This document shows positions 1 to 7,506 of a stretch of 41,704 nucleotides of DNA, piece after piece (positions within the stretch are counted from its first letter, which is position 1; the number at the start of each line of letters is the position of its first letter). Source of the DNA: a virus. The stretch is from IMG/VR virus record IMGVR_UViG_3300037587_000515, positions 1 to 41,704 of that record; one strand, given 5' to 3'. The notes below the pieces were generated by a model, which worked only from the letters and a program-made list of their open reading frames with translations, had not been told where the DNA came from and did no database searches. A program made the translations under genes and the position numbers.

Positions 1-126
1 GCGGCCGCGATGGTGGCTCAGAATGACGCGAAGCGCCGTGCCCCAGTTCTGACAGGCACGCTGCGCCGGTCGATCCATATCGAAGACAAAGGCAGCCATG
101 TCGTCGCTGTCGGCACGAATGTGCCC
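1..126. repeat. Terminal direct repeat (circle overlap), copy 1
   Basis: Bases 1-126 are identical to 41575-41700. The repeat lies inside one reading frame: the gene that starts at 41467 continues without a break into the frame ending at 294. A 126-bp overlap that is neutral to the reading frame is what a circular or circularly permuted genome gives when an assembler opens it at an arbitrary point. A true short direct terminal repeat cannot be excluded. The last four bases of the window do not match bases 127-130. Confidence 0.9.
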
Positions 127-294
127 TACGCTCGGCGTATGGAGTTTGGTTTCGCTGCAACGGACAGCCGGGGCCGGCGCTTCAACCAACCCGCGCGGCC
201 CTACCTGCGCCCGGCGCTCGACGAGAACAGAAGCCAGATGGAGCGCGAGTTCTCGGATGCGCTCAATGATCTCCTGAGGGCGTCGCTGCGATGA
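1..294 (+). CDS. HK97 gp10-like neck/tail protein, C-terminal part (gene split by contig ends)
   Basis: This is the 3' part of a gene that starts at ATG 41467. Joined across the circle the product is 133 residues, the usual size for HK97 gp10-like proteins, which act at the head-tail joint or in tail assembly. The core 'RRAPVLTGTLRRSI' followed by a 'V.VGTNVPYA...EFG' segment is the family hallmark. It follows two connector genes and precedes a DUF3168 gene, the standard order of this module. Its stop overlaps the next start by four bases (ATGA). The function rests on motif and synteny. Confidence 0.85.
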   Translation, partial: AAAMVAQNDAKRRAPVLTGTLRRSIHIEDKGSHVVAVGTNVPYARRMEFGFAATDSRGRRFNQPARPYLRPALDENRSQMEREFSDALNDLLRASLR

Positions 295-665
295 CGATAG
301 AGCAGGATGTGTACGACGGCCTGGCCGCCCACGGCGGCCTTGCGGCGCTGGTCGGGACGCGCATCTACCAGATGGCCTTCCCGAGCGGCACGACATTCCC
401 CTGCGTCACGTTCCAGATGATCTTCGAGCCGACGATGCAGGTAGTGCCCGGCGCTATCGTCGCCAGCAGCCCGCGCTTCCAGCTCACCGCCTGGGCTGAG
501 GACAGAGACGATGCGGCGAGCGTGGGCGAGCAACTGAAGCTCGCGGCCGTCTCGATGATCGGCGCGTTCAAGGACGCGACGGTACAGGGCGGGCCGGCTA
601 TGTATGAAGCGGACGCCAGCCTCTTCCGGCGCGACGTTGACGTGATCCTGCTGGTGGTCGCATGA
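291..665 (+). CDS. DUF3168-like tail completion/terminator protein
   Basis: This 124-residue protein resembles DUF3168 (gpU / gp17-like) proteins, which cap the tail tube at the head-proximal end. Visible features are the N-terminal 'YDGLAAHGGLAALVGTRIYQ' helix and strand, a central 'FPCVTFQMI' strand, and the 'RFQLTAWAEDRDDA' strand-helix that is typical of the family. It overlaps the gp10-like gene by four bases and lies one step before the tail tube genes, as expected for a tail terminator. Membership is judged by eye. Confidence 0.75.
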   Translation: MTIEQDVYDGLAAHGGLAALVGTRIYQMAFPSGTTFPCVTFQMIFEPTMQVVPGAIVASSPRFQLTAWAEDRDDAASVGEQLKLAAVSMIGAFKDATVQGGPAMYEADASLFRRDVDVILLVVA

Positions 666-859
666 GCATGTTGGAGAAGTTAGCAGGTGCGAAGGCGCTG
701 ATCGAGGCGGCCATCGAAGAGGAGATCGCCCGGAGCGAGCCGCCGCCCAACAAACAGGGCGATTGCAAGCACCAGAACCGCAGCGAGATCACCGGCGCCG
801 GACAGGGAACGAAGCGCATCGCCTGTGCGGACTGTGGCGAGGAATGGGAGGCGGACTGA
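662..859 (+). CDS. Small zinc-ribbon-like protein of unknown function
   Basis: This 65-residue protein has a predicted N-terminal helix and a C-terminal pair of cysteines ('CADCGEEWE') with an upstream 'CKHQ', which could form one zinc site. It is ATGA-coupled to the DUF3168 gene and TGATG-coupled to the next gene. Sitting between tail terminator and tail tube genes it may be an assembly factor, but nothing in the sequence fixes a function. Confidence 0.6.
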   Translation: MSMLEKLAGAKALIEAAIEEEIARSEPPPNKQGDCKHQNRSEITGAGQGTKRIACADCGEEWEAD

Positions 860-1110
860 TGCCAACTAAGAAAGCAGCGAAGGCCTACCGCTGCCTGCGC
901 AGCTTCAGCTACCCGGAGTCGTTGGCGATCCGCAACCGCATCCGCGACGGAGACCACATGGAAGAGCGGGGCGAATGGGTGAGGTATGCGGAGCGCGACA
1001 AGATCACGAATCCGCCCAGCGACCTGATCAAGGGTTGGCTGAGACGCGGCTTCGTGGAGCCGATCAAGGCAGCTAAGAAGAAGGAGGTGTCCAGTGACAC
1101 TCCGAAGTAG
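859..1110 (+). CDS. Hypothetical basic protein in the tail module
   Basis: This 83-residue product is rich in Lys and Arg at both ends ('MPTKKAAKAYRCLRSFSYP' and a Lys-rich C-terminus). The pattern 'Y.C...F.Y...L..R......H......V.Y..GD'-like, with 'ITNPPSDLIKGWLRRGFVEP', resembles small phage proteins found near tail genes, but I cannot name a family. The start at ATG 859 overlaps the previous stop (TGATG). The end overlaps the next GTG start. Confidence 0.6.
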   Translation: MPTKKAAKAYRCLRSFSYPESLAIRNRIRDGDHMEERGEWVRYAERDKITNPPSDLIKGWLRRGFVEPIKAAKKKEVSSDTPK

Positions 1111-2050
1111 CGCCGATGTCGGCTTCGTGTTGTGGGCGGGCCATGACCTTCTGGGCCTGATCACCGACCTCGACGAAAAGAACGAGGCGATACTGGAGCA
1201 GAGCGATGGCCTGGGCGATGCTACCGACGAATGGAGCGCTGTCGGCATCTCGAAGTTCGACCTCTCATTCGATGGCTTCTACGATGACACGCTGATTCGG
1301 CTGATCGAAGCGTTGGTCGGCGATCAGCCGATGCTCTACTCCCTGATTGGCAACACCATCGGAGACAGGTGCGTCGGCGTCAACGCTGCCCGATCAACTA
1401 TCAACCGCGGACCGAGCCGGGACGAACTGACGAAGGCACAGATCGCCTTCAAGTCAGACGAAGGCCCCGATGTCGGCCAGATCAGCGCGCCGCACGTAGC
1501 GCGAACGGCAGTCGGGCCCGCCCAGACCGCGACCGATGACTGGGGCACGCAGGCGGACGCCGTAAACATCCAGTCAAGCTCTGCTGACAACCCTGCTCAA
1601 ATCACAACGGCGGCCGTCCACCTCCTGGTGACGGGCGATACGGTGGTGATCGCTGGACACGATAACGGTGATCTCAACGGAATCCATGCCGTCACCGTCA
1701 TAAATACCACGGTGTTCAGCGTGCCCATCGACGGTGGTGTGTCGGGGCCTGGTGGTGCCGCTGGCACGGTGACGCGCACCAACTCGCGCGACGGCGCGGT
1801 CGGGTACATGCAGTGCGATGCGCTGACGCTCGATGGCGCTACCAACGTGCTGATCGAGATCAAGGACAGTGACGATGATATCACCTTCGCCAACCTGATC
1901 GCGTTCGCAGCGGTGACAGCCGCCCCGGATTCAGAGCGGGCCATCGCAGCGGGCAATGTTCAGCGGTACACCCAGACAGAGCATGAGTTCGTGGGCGGTG
2001 CCCCTGCTGTTCAGACTGTCACATTCGCAACCGGACTAATGCGGCTGTAA
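1094..2050 (+). CDS. Tail tube-like protein with a large internal insertion
   Basis: This 318-residue protein starts at GTG 1094 behind a strong AAGGAGGTG site. The beginning ('MTLRSSADVGFVLWAGHDLL', 'ATDEWSAVGISKFDLSFDGFYDD') resembles the tail-tube fold seen again in the next gene, whose matching segment is 'ASDRWGVVGFEQKSEIVLTG'. The C-terminal part ('ALTLDGATNVLIEIKDSDDD', 'ERAIAAGNVQRYTQTEHEF') is also typical of phage tube proteins. A Gly/Thr/Asp-rich segment at about residues 150-235 looks like an inserted surface domain. It could be the main tube protein, with the next gene supplying a second tube subunit. Confidence 0.7.
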   Translation: MTLRSSADVGFVLWAGHDLLGLITDLDEKNEAILEQSDGLGDATDEWSAVGISKFDLSFDGFYDDTLIRLIEALVGDQPMLYSLIGNTIGDRCVGVNAARSTINRGPSRDELTKAQIAFKSDEGPDVGQISAPHVARTAVGPAQTATDDWGTQADAVNIQSSSADNPAQITTAAVHLLVTGDTVVIAGHDNGDLNGIHAVTVINTTVFSVPIDGGVSGPGGAAGTVTRTNSRDGAVGYMQCDALTLDGATNVLIEIKDSDDDITFANLIAFAAVTAAPDSERAIAAGNVQRYTQTEHEFVGGAPAVQTVTFATGLMRL

Positions 2051-2065
2051 GGAAAGGATTGGACG

Positions 2066-2476
2066 ATGGCACTACAAGGATTCCCCGCACTGAAGATCGA
2101 GATCGATGCCTCAGTAGGCGGCGCGCTGACGGACATCTCCGCCTACGTGACGGAGATCAACGGCTACACCGTCGAGCAGGTGCTTGAGGAGCTAACGGCA
2201 GCCGGCGATGCCAGCGACCGCTGGGGCGTGGTCGGCTTCGAGCAGAAGAGCGAGATCGTGCTCACCGGTCCGTATGACGATCAGGCCAACAGCCTGGTGA
2301 ACCTCACGCTGAACAAAGAGGGCGAGCTGCGGTCGTTCAAGCTCACGTTCGATGATCCCGGCGCCTCGGATACCCGCGAGGTGGAGTGCCTGATCCGCAC
2401 GACGGAACGCGCACCCAGCCGGGGCGCATTGCACAAGTACACGGTGACCCTCAGGCCCACAGGCGCGGTCACGTAA
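2066..2476 (+). CDS. Second tail tube-like protein
   Basis: This 136-residue protein has the alternating beta pattern of tail tube subunits: 'IEIDASVGGALTDISAYVTE', 'WGVVGFEQKSEIVLTGPYDD' and a final 'LHKYTVTLRPTGAV' strand. It has a good AAGGATTGGACG leader. It is related in its middle to the longer protein just upstream, so the phage may build its tube from two subunits or use one as a cap. The position directly before the tail chaperone genes supports the call. Confidence 0.7.
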   Translation: MALQGFPALKIEIDASVGGALTDISAYVTEINGYTVEQVLEELTAAGDASDRWGVVGFEQKSEIVLTGPYDDQANSLVNLTLNKEGELRSFKLTFDDPGASDTREVECLIRTTERAPSRGALHKYTVTLRPTGAVT

Positions 2477-2506
2477 GCCGCCGGGCCGTAGCAAAGGAGT
2501 AGCGCG

Positions 2507-2938
2507 ATGCTGACCATCGGGATCACCGACCGACGCGACATCCCCCATGAGCCGGGGGAGTGGATTGAGATCCGCAAGCTCTCATGGAAGCAGCTTGCCG
2601 ATGCCCGCAAGGTGCGGCAGGAGGTGGTGTTCAGCAGCGTGCGGGCAATGGGTGGCGAGGTCATCAATGCCCTGCCGAAGCGCTGTGGGCAGTGTGGCGA
2701 GGAGAAGCATGAAGGTGCCTGTCCGCCCCCGGAGCAGCGCACAGACGCCAGCGCCGCCGACCCGACAAACGAGTACGACCGGGGCACGCTGCTACACACG
2801 GGCATCGTCGCATGGAGCTACGACAAGCCCGCTAATGTGGGCAACATCGATGAGCTAGACGACGTGACTGCGGCGTGGGCCACGGCGGAGATTGTCGCTT
2901 ACAACACAGTGCCATCGGAGGAGGAGCGAAAAAACTAG
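2507..2938 (+). CDS. Tail assembly chaperone, short form (gpG-like)
   Basis: This 143-residue protein lies between tube and tape measure genes, the fixed place of lambda gpG-like chaperones, which keep the tape measure soluble until the tube polymerises. It starts behind AAAGGAG. It contains a four-cysteine cluster ('CGQCGEEKHEGAC') not usual for the family, so it may bind zinc. Its stop (2936-2938) lies immediately after the heptamer A AAA AAC in the correct phase for -1 slippage. The extended product is given as a separate entry. Confidence 0.8.
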   Translation: MLTIGITDRRDIPHEPGEWIEIRKLSWKQLADARKVRQEVVFSSVRAMGGEVINALPKRCGQCGEEKHEGACPPPEQRTDASAADPTNEYDRGTLLHTGIVAWSYDKPANVGNIDELDDVTAAWATAEIVAYNTVPSEEERKN

Positions 2939-3255
2939 ACAAGGCTCTTCTCCTCTTTCTAGAGGAAGAGGAGGGGGCCACGCCCCCATCGCCGTTCGCC
3001 TGGATCGTCAATCGGTACTGCGAGGAGTTCCAATGCGGCATCACACAGGCCATGCACGATCTGGAGAATGCGCCCCACGGCCTCATCGCCGAGATACTCG
3101 ATCTGCGCGGCTTCGTGCGGACCAAGGCCGAGCTCGACCGCGCCAAGTCTGCCAAGGACGGTCCCACGGGGAAGATGGCGGATCGCGTCTGGGCGGCCTA
3201 CAAAGCTGTGCACGACGAACGCAAGGAGCAGAGACGTGGCGCTGACGGCGGGTGA
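2507..3255 (+). CDS. Tail assembly chaperone, -1 frameshift fusion (gpGT-like)
   Basis: Slippage of one base at 2929-2935 takes ribosomes from the gpG-like frame into the frame open to 3255. The fusion is about 249 residues: 143 residues of the short form plus about 106. The added part reads 'LDKALLLFLEEEEG', then 'FAWIVNRYCEEFQCGITQAM', then a C-terminal basic region. This T-like extension has no sensible start codon or ribosome site of its own at its observed beginning. In lambda and many other siphophages the gpGT fusion recruits the tape measure and the tube. The amount made in vivo is unknown. Confidence 0.85.
2929..2935 (+). promoter_or_regulatory. Programmed -1 ribosomal frameshift site, A AAA AAC
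   Basis: The heptamer AAAAAAC matches the X XXY YYZ consensus, with codons AAA (2930-2932) and AAC (2933-2935) in the zero frame. A TAG follows directly. After slippage the next codon is CTA at 2935. The pyrimidine/purine-rich stretch downstream (2941-2985, CTCTTC...GAAGAGGAGG) can fold back on itself as a stimulatory stem. Confidence 0.85.
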
Positions 3256-5413
3256 GATCAATATCCTCGTGAAAGCCCGCGACGACGCGAGCCGGACGCT
3301 GGGCCGCATCGGGCGGGCGGGTGGCGCGATGGGCGGCGCTGTGCGCGCCGGCGCGATGATCGGTGTGGCGGGCGTCGCGGCCCTGGGTGTCGCAGCCATC
3401 AGATTCGCCAGCGACTTCGACAACGCCTACAACACCATCAGGCGCGGCACGGGCGCGACCGGCGACGCGCTGGAGGCGCTGAAGGAGGACTTTCGCGAGA
3501 CCTTCCGGGGCGTCCCTGACAGCATGGCGGATGTCGCCACCGCGACAGCAGACCTCAATACTCGCCTCGGGTTGACCGGCCCACCCCTCCAGGCGATGAC
3601 CCGCCAGTTCCTTGACCTGGCCCGCGTCGCTGAGGTGGACGTTGCCACCGCAATCGCCGCCGGCACACGCGTCTTCGGCGACTGGGCAATCGCTACAGAG
3701 GATCAGACTGACGCCCTGGATCATATGTGGCGCGTCTCGCAGACGACGGGTATTGGCGTAGATTCCCTCGCGCAGAAGGTCGTGCAGTTCGGCGCTCCGC
3801 TCCGGCAGTTCGGCTTCGGCTTTGAGGAAGCGACTGTGCTGCTGGGTGCGTGGGAACGCGAGGGCGTCAACACTGAGGCCATCCTGGGGGCTCTCAAGAT
3901 CGGAGTCGCCAACTTCGCCAGAGAGAACATAGACGCCGTGACTGGCCTGGAGGACTTCATAGCAGAACTGACTGAGCTCGGTCCCGGCGCTGAGGCGACA
4001 GCCCGCGCCATCGAAATCTTCGGCTCCCGCGCTGGCCCTGACATGGCCGCTGCTGTCACCGAAGGCCGCTTCGCCATCGAGGACCTGATGGGGATCATTG
4101 AAAGCTCCCCCGAGACGATCGCGGCCGCCGCCGAAGAGACACTGACCTGGCAGGACAAGCTGGGGAGATTGCGCAACGAGATACTCGTGCGCGTCGAACC
4201 GGCGCTGATAGCGATGACCGACAAGGCGGAGGAGTTCAGCGATTGGCTTGCTGACGAGGGACTGCCGAAGGCTGAGGCGTTCATTGAAAGTCTGCAACCC
4301 TTCGTGCCGGTCCTGGAAGGCATCTGGGACTCATTCAGGCTGGGCATCGAGACGATCCGCCCGCCCGTGGAGTGGCTCTTCAACTTCGTGATCGACAACA
4401 AGCCGATGATGGTGGCCGCCATCCTTGCTATCGGAGCGGCTATTGCCCTGGCCTTCGGGCCTTACGCAATCGCTATTGTTGCACTCCTGGGCCTGATCCT
4501 GGTCATCGGCTGGGTGCGCGACAACTGGGAGATGCTCAAGGAAGAGACCATGCGCATCCTGGGCATCGTCACCGACTTCATCGACGAGAAGATGGGCATC
4601 TGGGATGAGATTATCGTCGGTGCCATCACCACCATCGTGAGCTTCATCCGCGAGAACTGGGAGACCATTCAGAGCATCATCCAGGGCGCTCTCGACCTCA
4701 TCGTCCTGAATATCACAGACCAGCTCACCTTCATCCGCGACCTGTTCCGTCTCGTGTTCGCCATCTTCCAGGGCGACTGGGGCCTGGCCTGGGACATCCT
4801 GAAGGGCATCGTCACCGACCGGCTGGAGTTCATGCGGCAGCGGATAGCGATTATCCTGGGCATCTACAAAGACCTGTTCCGGCTTGCCTGGGCCGCCATT
4901 CGTGATATCGCTACCTTCGCATGGGCCGCCATCGTTGGAGTCGTAACGGGTGCCCTGGGACGGATGCGCGATGTCTTCGTCTTCAGCCTTGCCACCTTCG
5001 TAGGCTTCTGGGCTGACCTGCCGGACCGCATCCTCAATGCGCTGGGCGATCTGGGGAATCTCCTGTTCGATGCGGGGAGACAGATCATTCAGGGGCTCAT
5101 CGACGGGATCAATGCGATGCTTCCGAGCATCCCCGACCTGACGCCGGGGTTTGATGTTCCGGGTATCCCCCTCTTTCACCAGGGCGGCATCGTGCCAGGG
5201 CATCCCGGCCAGCAGATGCTCTCCGTTCTTGAGGCGGGGGAGAGGATCATCCCGGCCAACCGAGTAGCGGCTAGCGCAGGGGATGGGGTTGGCGGCGGTA
5301 TCGTGCAGAACATCTACGTGACGGTCGAGGATCGTTCCCCTGCCGCCATCGCCCACGCGGTCGAGATGGCCGGGATGGAGCTGGGCGAACGCTTGGCGAT
5401 GGAGGGCGTATAG
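3236..5413 (+). CDS. Tail tape measure protein
   Basis: This is the longest gene, at 725 residues from GTG 3236, chosen because AAGGAG lies at the right distance and the residues before it are not protein-like. The N-terminus ('ALTAGEINILVKARDDASRT') is typical of phage tape measures. A Gly/Ala-rich hydrophobic segment follows, then long amphipathic helices. Strongly hydrophobic segments sit near residues 390-425, and the C-terminus has a Gly-rich 'FHQGGIVPGHPGQQ' motif common in these proteins. Using the usual ratio of about 0.15 nm per residue, it predicts a tail near 110 nm. It overlaps the gpGT-like frame by 20 bases. Confidence 0.95.
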   Translation: MALTAGEINILVKARDDASRTLGRIGRAGGAMGGAVRAGAMIGVAGVAALGVAAIRFASDFDNAYNTIRRGTGATGDALEALKEDFRETFRGVPDSMADVATATADLNTRLGLTGPPLQAMTRQFLDLARVAEVDVATAIAAGTRVFGDWAIATEDQTDALDHMWRVSQTTGIGVDSLAQKVVQFGAPLRQFGFGFEEATVLLGAWEREGVNTEAILGALKIGVANFARENIDAVTGLEDFIAELTELGPGAEATARAIEIFGSRAGPDMAAAVTEGRFAIEDLMGIIESSPETIAAAAEETLTWQDKLGRLRNEILVRVEPALIAMTDKAEEFSDWLADEGLPKAEAFIESLQPFVPVLEGIWDSFRLGIETIRPPVEWLFNFVIDNKPMMVAAILAIGAAIALAFGPYAIAIVALLGLILVIGWVRDNWEMLKEETMRILGIVTDFIDEKMGIWDEIIVGAITTIVSFIRENWETIQSIIQGALDLIVLNITDQLTFIRDLFRLVFAIFQGDWGLAWDILKGIVTDRLEFMRQRIAIILGIYKDLFRLAWAAIRDIATFAWAAIVGVVTGALGRMRDVFVFSLATFVGFWADLPDRILNALGDLGNLLFDAGRQIIQGLIDGINAMLPSIPDLTPGFDVPGIPLFHQGGIVPGHPGQQMLSVLEAGERIIPANRVAASAGDGVGGGIVQNIYVTVEDRSPAAIAHAVEMAGMELGERLAMEGV

Positions 5414-5420
5414 TGACGGA

Positions 5421-5747
5421 TCAGCCGATGCGCTTGCACTCTTCCTTGACGATGGTAGCGGCACGCACTTGGTCGGCTGGGCGTGCTTCCTGGGCCGGCG
5501 TCGCACCTTCGCGTTCCTGTGCTATTCGGATAACATCAGCCGCCTCTTCGTCTGACAGACCTTCCAGGCCAGCGCAGAAACTCTCTGCGGAAAGGGAACC
5601 GACGAAGCCAGCCCGGACTTCTAGCCGGAATTCTGCCTCTGTGAAGGTGCCACCGCCTAGTACGAGTAGCCGCTCTATATCACTTCCGCCACCACAGCCA
5701 ACGAGCAACAGGGTTCCGATTACAATGCCTAATCCGATCAATCGCAT
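5421..5747 (-). CDS. Reverse-strand secreted lipoprotein (moron candidate)
   Basis: This 108-residue protein has an Arg, a hydrophobic stretch and a lipobox ending in Cys18 ('GIVIGTLLLVGCGGG'), so it should be exported, cleaved and lipid-anchored. The mature part is small and acidic, with one internal Cys and a final 'KEECKRIG'. It lies between tape measure and Dit genes but on the opposite strand, with its own AGGAGGT ribosome site 6-7 bases before ATG and its own extended -10 promoter. That is the layout of a moron expressed apart from the late operon. Known phage lipoproteins in such places block superinfection at the cell surface (T5 Llp, TP-J34 Ltp). That role here is inference. Confidence 0.8.
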   Translation of the reverse strand: MRLIGLGIVIGTLLLVGCGGGSDIERLLVLGGGTFTEAEFRLEVRAGFVGSLSAESFCAGLEGLSDEEAADVIRIAQEREGATPAQEARPADQVRAATIVKEECKRIG

Positions 5748-5753
5748 GTCGCC

Positions 5754-5778
5754 ACCTCCTACGCTTCACATCATACCA
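5754..5778 (-). promoter_or_regulatory. Extended -10 promoter and ribosome site for the lipoprotein gene
   Basis: On the reverse strand TGGTATGAT (5778-5770) matches an extended -10 element (TGn plus TATGAT). AGGAGGT (about 5759-5753) follows, then ATG at 5747. The leader would be about 16 nt. No clear -35 at normal spacing is seen. A TTGACA lies only eight bases upstream of the -10 and is too close to serve. Confidence 0.65.
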
Positions 5779-5793
5779 GAAGGTGTCAAGTAG

Positions 5794-6645
5794 ATGCCCA
5801 CCGCTCTCACCTTCACCGACCCCGACAGCAACGTCCTGAACCTGAACGACGACACGAACTTCGTGCTGCGGGCCATACGCGGCACGGGCAGCCCGCCGCT
5901 GCTACAGCAGGCGGTGAGGACACCGCTACAGGACGGCGAGACCTACATCCGCACACTACTGGAGCCGCGGTTCATCGTTCTACAGCTCAGGCTTCGTGGC
6001 AGCAGCTTGGCCAACCTACAGACCCGGCGGCGCTCGTTGCTGACGGCGTTCAATCCAAAGCTGGGCGTAGGGCTCCTGAAGTACAAGCCGGACTCAGCCG
6101 GCCAGGAGTACGCCATCGACTGCATCCTGGAGCGCGAGCTGCCGATGAACGAACGTCTCGGGACGCTCATGGACCGGGCGACGGTTAGCCTCCGCTGCCC
6201 CGACCCGACGTGGTACGACCCGACGCAGAACACACCGACGCACACCGTCACGCCGACCGCGCTGGCATTCCCGATCGAGTTCCCGATCCAGTTCGGACCG
6301 AAGTTCGACAGCACAGTAATCAACAACATCGGCGACGTGCAGACCTGGCCTGTGATCTCGAATGATGACGGGGCGTTCGATGGCGTGAAGATCGCCAACA
6401 CGACCACCGGCAAGTACCTGAACTTCCCGACGCTGTCCGTGGCCTCCGGCGAAACGCTGATCGTGGACATGGGCGCGAAGACGGCGGAGCTGGACGGCAT
6501 CAGCGTCGTGAACAAGCTGACGCCGGATAGCCAGTTCTGGTCGCTGGCCAAGGGCAACAACACAGTCGTGATCACCATGCAGCGTATGACCACCGACCCC
6601 GTGGCATGGTCTATCGACTGGTACAAACGGTTTCTAGGAGCGTGA
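5794..6645 (+). CDS. Distal tail protein (Dit-like)
   Basis: This 283-residue protein follows the tape measure (and the moron), the standard place of Dit, the hub between tail tube and tip. The N-terminal half carries the usual pattern: 'GTGSPPLLQQ', 'LLEPRFIVLQLRLRGSSLAN', then 'RRRSLLTAFNPKLGVGLLKY'. A linker with 'LRCPDPTWYDP' is the junction between the N-terminal tube-like domain and the C-terminal galectin-like domain in such proteins. The C-terminal half ('VISNDDGAFDGVKIANTTTG') is beta-rich. Confidence 0.8.
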   Translation: MPTALTFTDPDSNVLNLNDDTNFVLRAIRGTGSPPLLQQAVRTPLQDGETYIRTLLEPRFIVLQLRLRGSSLANLQTRRRSLLTAFNPKLGVGLLKYKPDSAGQEYAIDCILERELPMNERLGTLMDRATVSLRCPDPTWYDPTQNTPTHTVTPTALAFPIEFPIQFGPKFDSTVINNIGDVQTWPVISNDDGAFDGVKIANTTTGKYLNFPTLSVASGETLIVDMGAKTAELDGISVVNKLTPDSQFWSLAKGNNTVVITMQRMTTDPVAWSIDWYKRFLGA

Positions 6646-6649
6646 TCTG

Positions 6650-7501
6650 ATGGCTGAGCTTTCGATCCCTTGGGACGGCACCGCGACCGGCGATGCCGGG
6701 ACCTACACTGAGGACGAATGGCGCGACATCCTGCGCGCCCTGTCGGGGGGCGGCGGGGCGGTTGGCTCGGCCAATGTCGGCGTCATCGGCGGGCTCCTGA
6801 ACAGCCTGAAGCCGACCTCGCCCGGCGTCGACCAGATCAGGGCGGCCTCCGGCTATGCCGTGGTCGACGGCACCGTCTACAAGAACACGGCGAACGTCAC
6901 AAAGACAATGGGTACGCCGGCCGTGGGCGTGACGGGTAAGCGGCTCGTGCTCCAGAAGGATTGGACAGCGCAGGAGGTGCGGCTCGCGGTGATAGAAAGT
7001 GCCGATGGGGTTGCAGCGCTCCCGGCGCTCACCCAGAACGACGGCGTGAGGTGGGAAGACCCGATCTGCTCCTTCACCCACGCGGACGTGACGGGCGTTA
7101 TCGCGGCGGTAACAGATGAACGCGAGTTCACGAACGCGGTCGTGATCGCAATCCCGCTCGACGGTGTGGGTTCCGTCATTGCGACTGGCATCGTCAACGT
7201 GTTCTTTTCAATCCCGCGTCCGCTGCACGTCTATGGCTGGGAACTGCTGGCCGACCAGGCCGGGTCGATCAAGATCGACGTGTGGATGGACACATATGCG
7301 GCCTACCCGCCGCTCGACGCCGATTCGATCACCGGTACGGACGAACCCGAGATCGTCGCAGCACTCAAGGCGCAGAACCTCAACATCGCCACCGAGGGGG
7401 AGTGGACGACGGAGCTCGTAGCCAAGAGCAACCTCCGGTTCAACGTCGACTCCGTGGCGACCATCCAGGGCGCGACGCTGATGCTCTACGTGGCAGGGTA
7501 A
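6650..7501 (+). CDS. Baseplate/receptor-binding-type tail protein with shared C-terminal domain
   Basis: This 283-residue protein starts with a virion-anchoring-type segment: 'DGTATGDAGTYTEDEWRDI', then Gly-rich residues, 'ASGYAVVDGTVYKNTANVT' and 'GVRWEDPICSFTHADVTG', a layout common in baseplate upper proteins. About residues 165-283 form a beta domain that recurs at the C-terminus of the collagen-like protein encoded at 10442-11461: compare 'LLADQAGSIKIDVWMDTYA' with '[19 protein letters not shown]'. The shared module is probably a trimeric tip or receptor-binding domain. No enzyme motif is seen. Confidence 0.65.
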   Translation: MAELSIPWDGTATGDAGTYTEDEWRDILRALSGGGGAVGSANVGVIGGLLNSLKPTSPGVDQIRAASGYAVVDGTVYKNTANVTKTMGTPAVGVTGKRLVLQKDWTAQEVRLAVIESADGVAALPALTQNDGVRWEDPICSFTHADVTGVIAAVTDEREFTNAVVIAIPLDGVGSVIATGIVNVFFSIPRPLHVYGWELLADQAGSIKIDVWMDTYAAYPPLDADSITGTDEPEIVAALKAQNLNIATEGEWTTELVAKSNLRFNVDSVATIQGATLMLYVAG

Positions 7502-7506
7502 TCACC

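Noticed and set aside
3068-3235. Upstream extension of the tape measure protein
   Set aside because: Residues before GTG 3236 are Arg/Ser/Pro-rich shadow of the chaperone frame. The ribosome site fits GTG 3236.
5413-5793. A plus-strand open frame of 126 residues between tape measure and Dit genes
   Set aside because: It is the mirror of the lipoprotein gene. The plus-strand product is Ser/Pro-rich with no ribosome site, while the reverse frame has a lipobox, AGGAGGT and a promoter.
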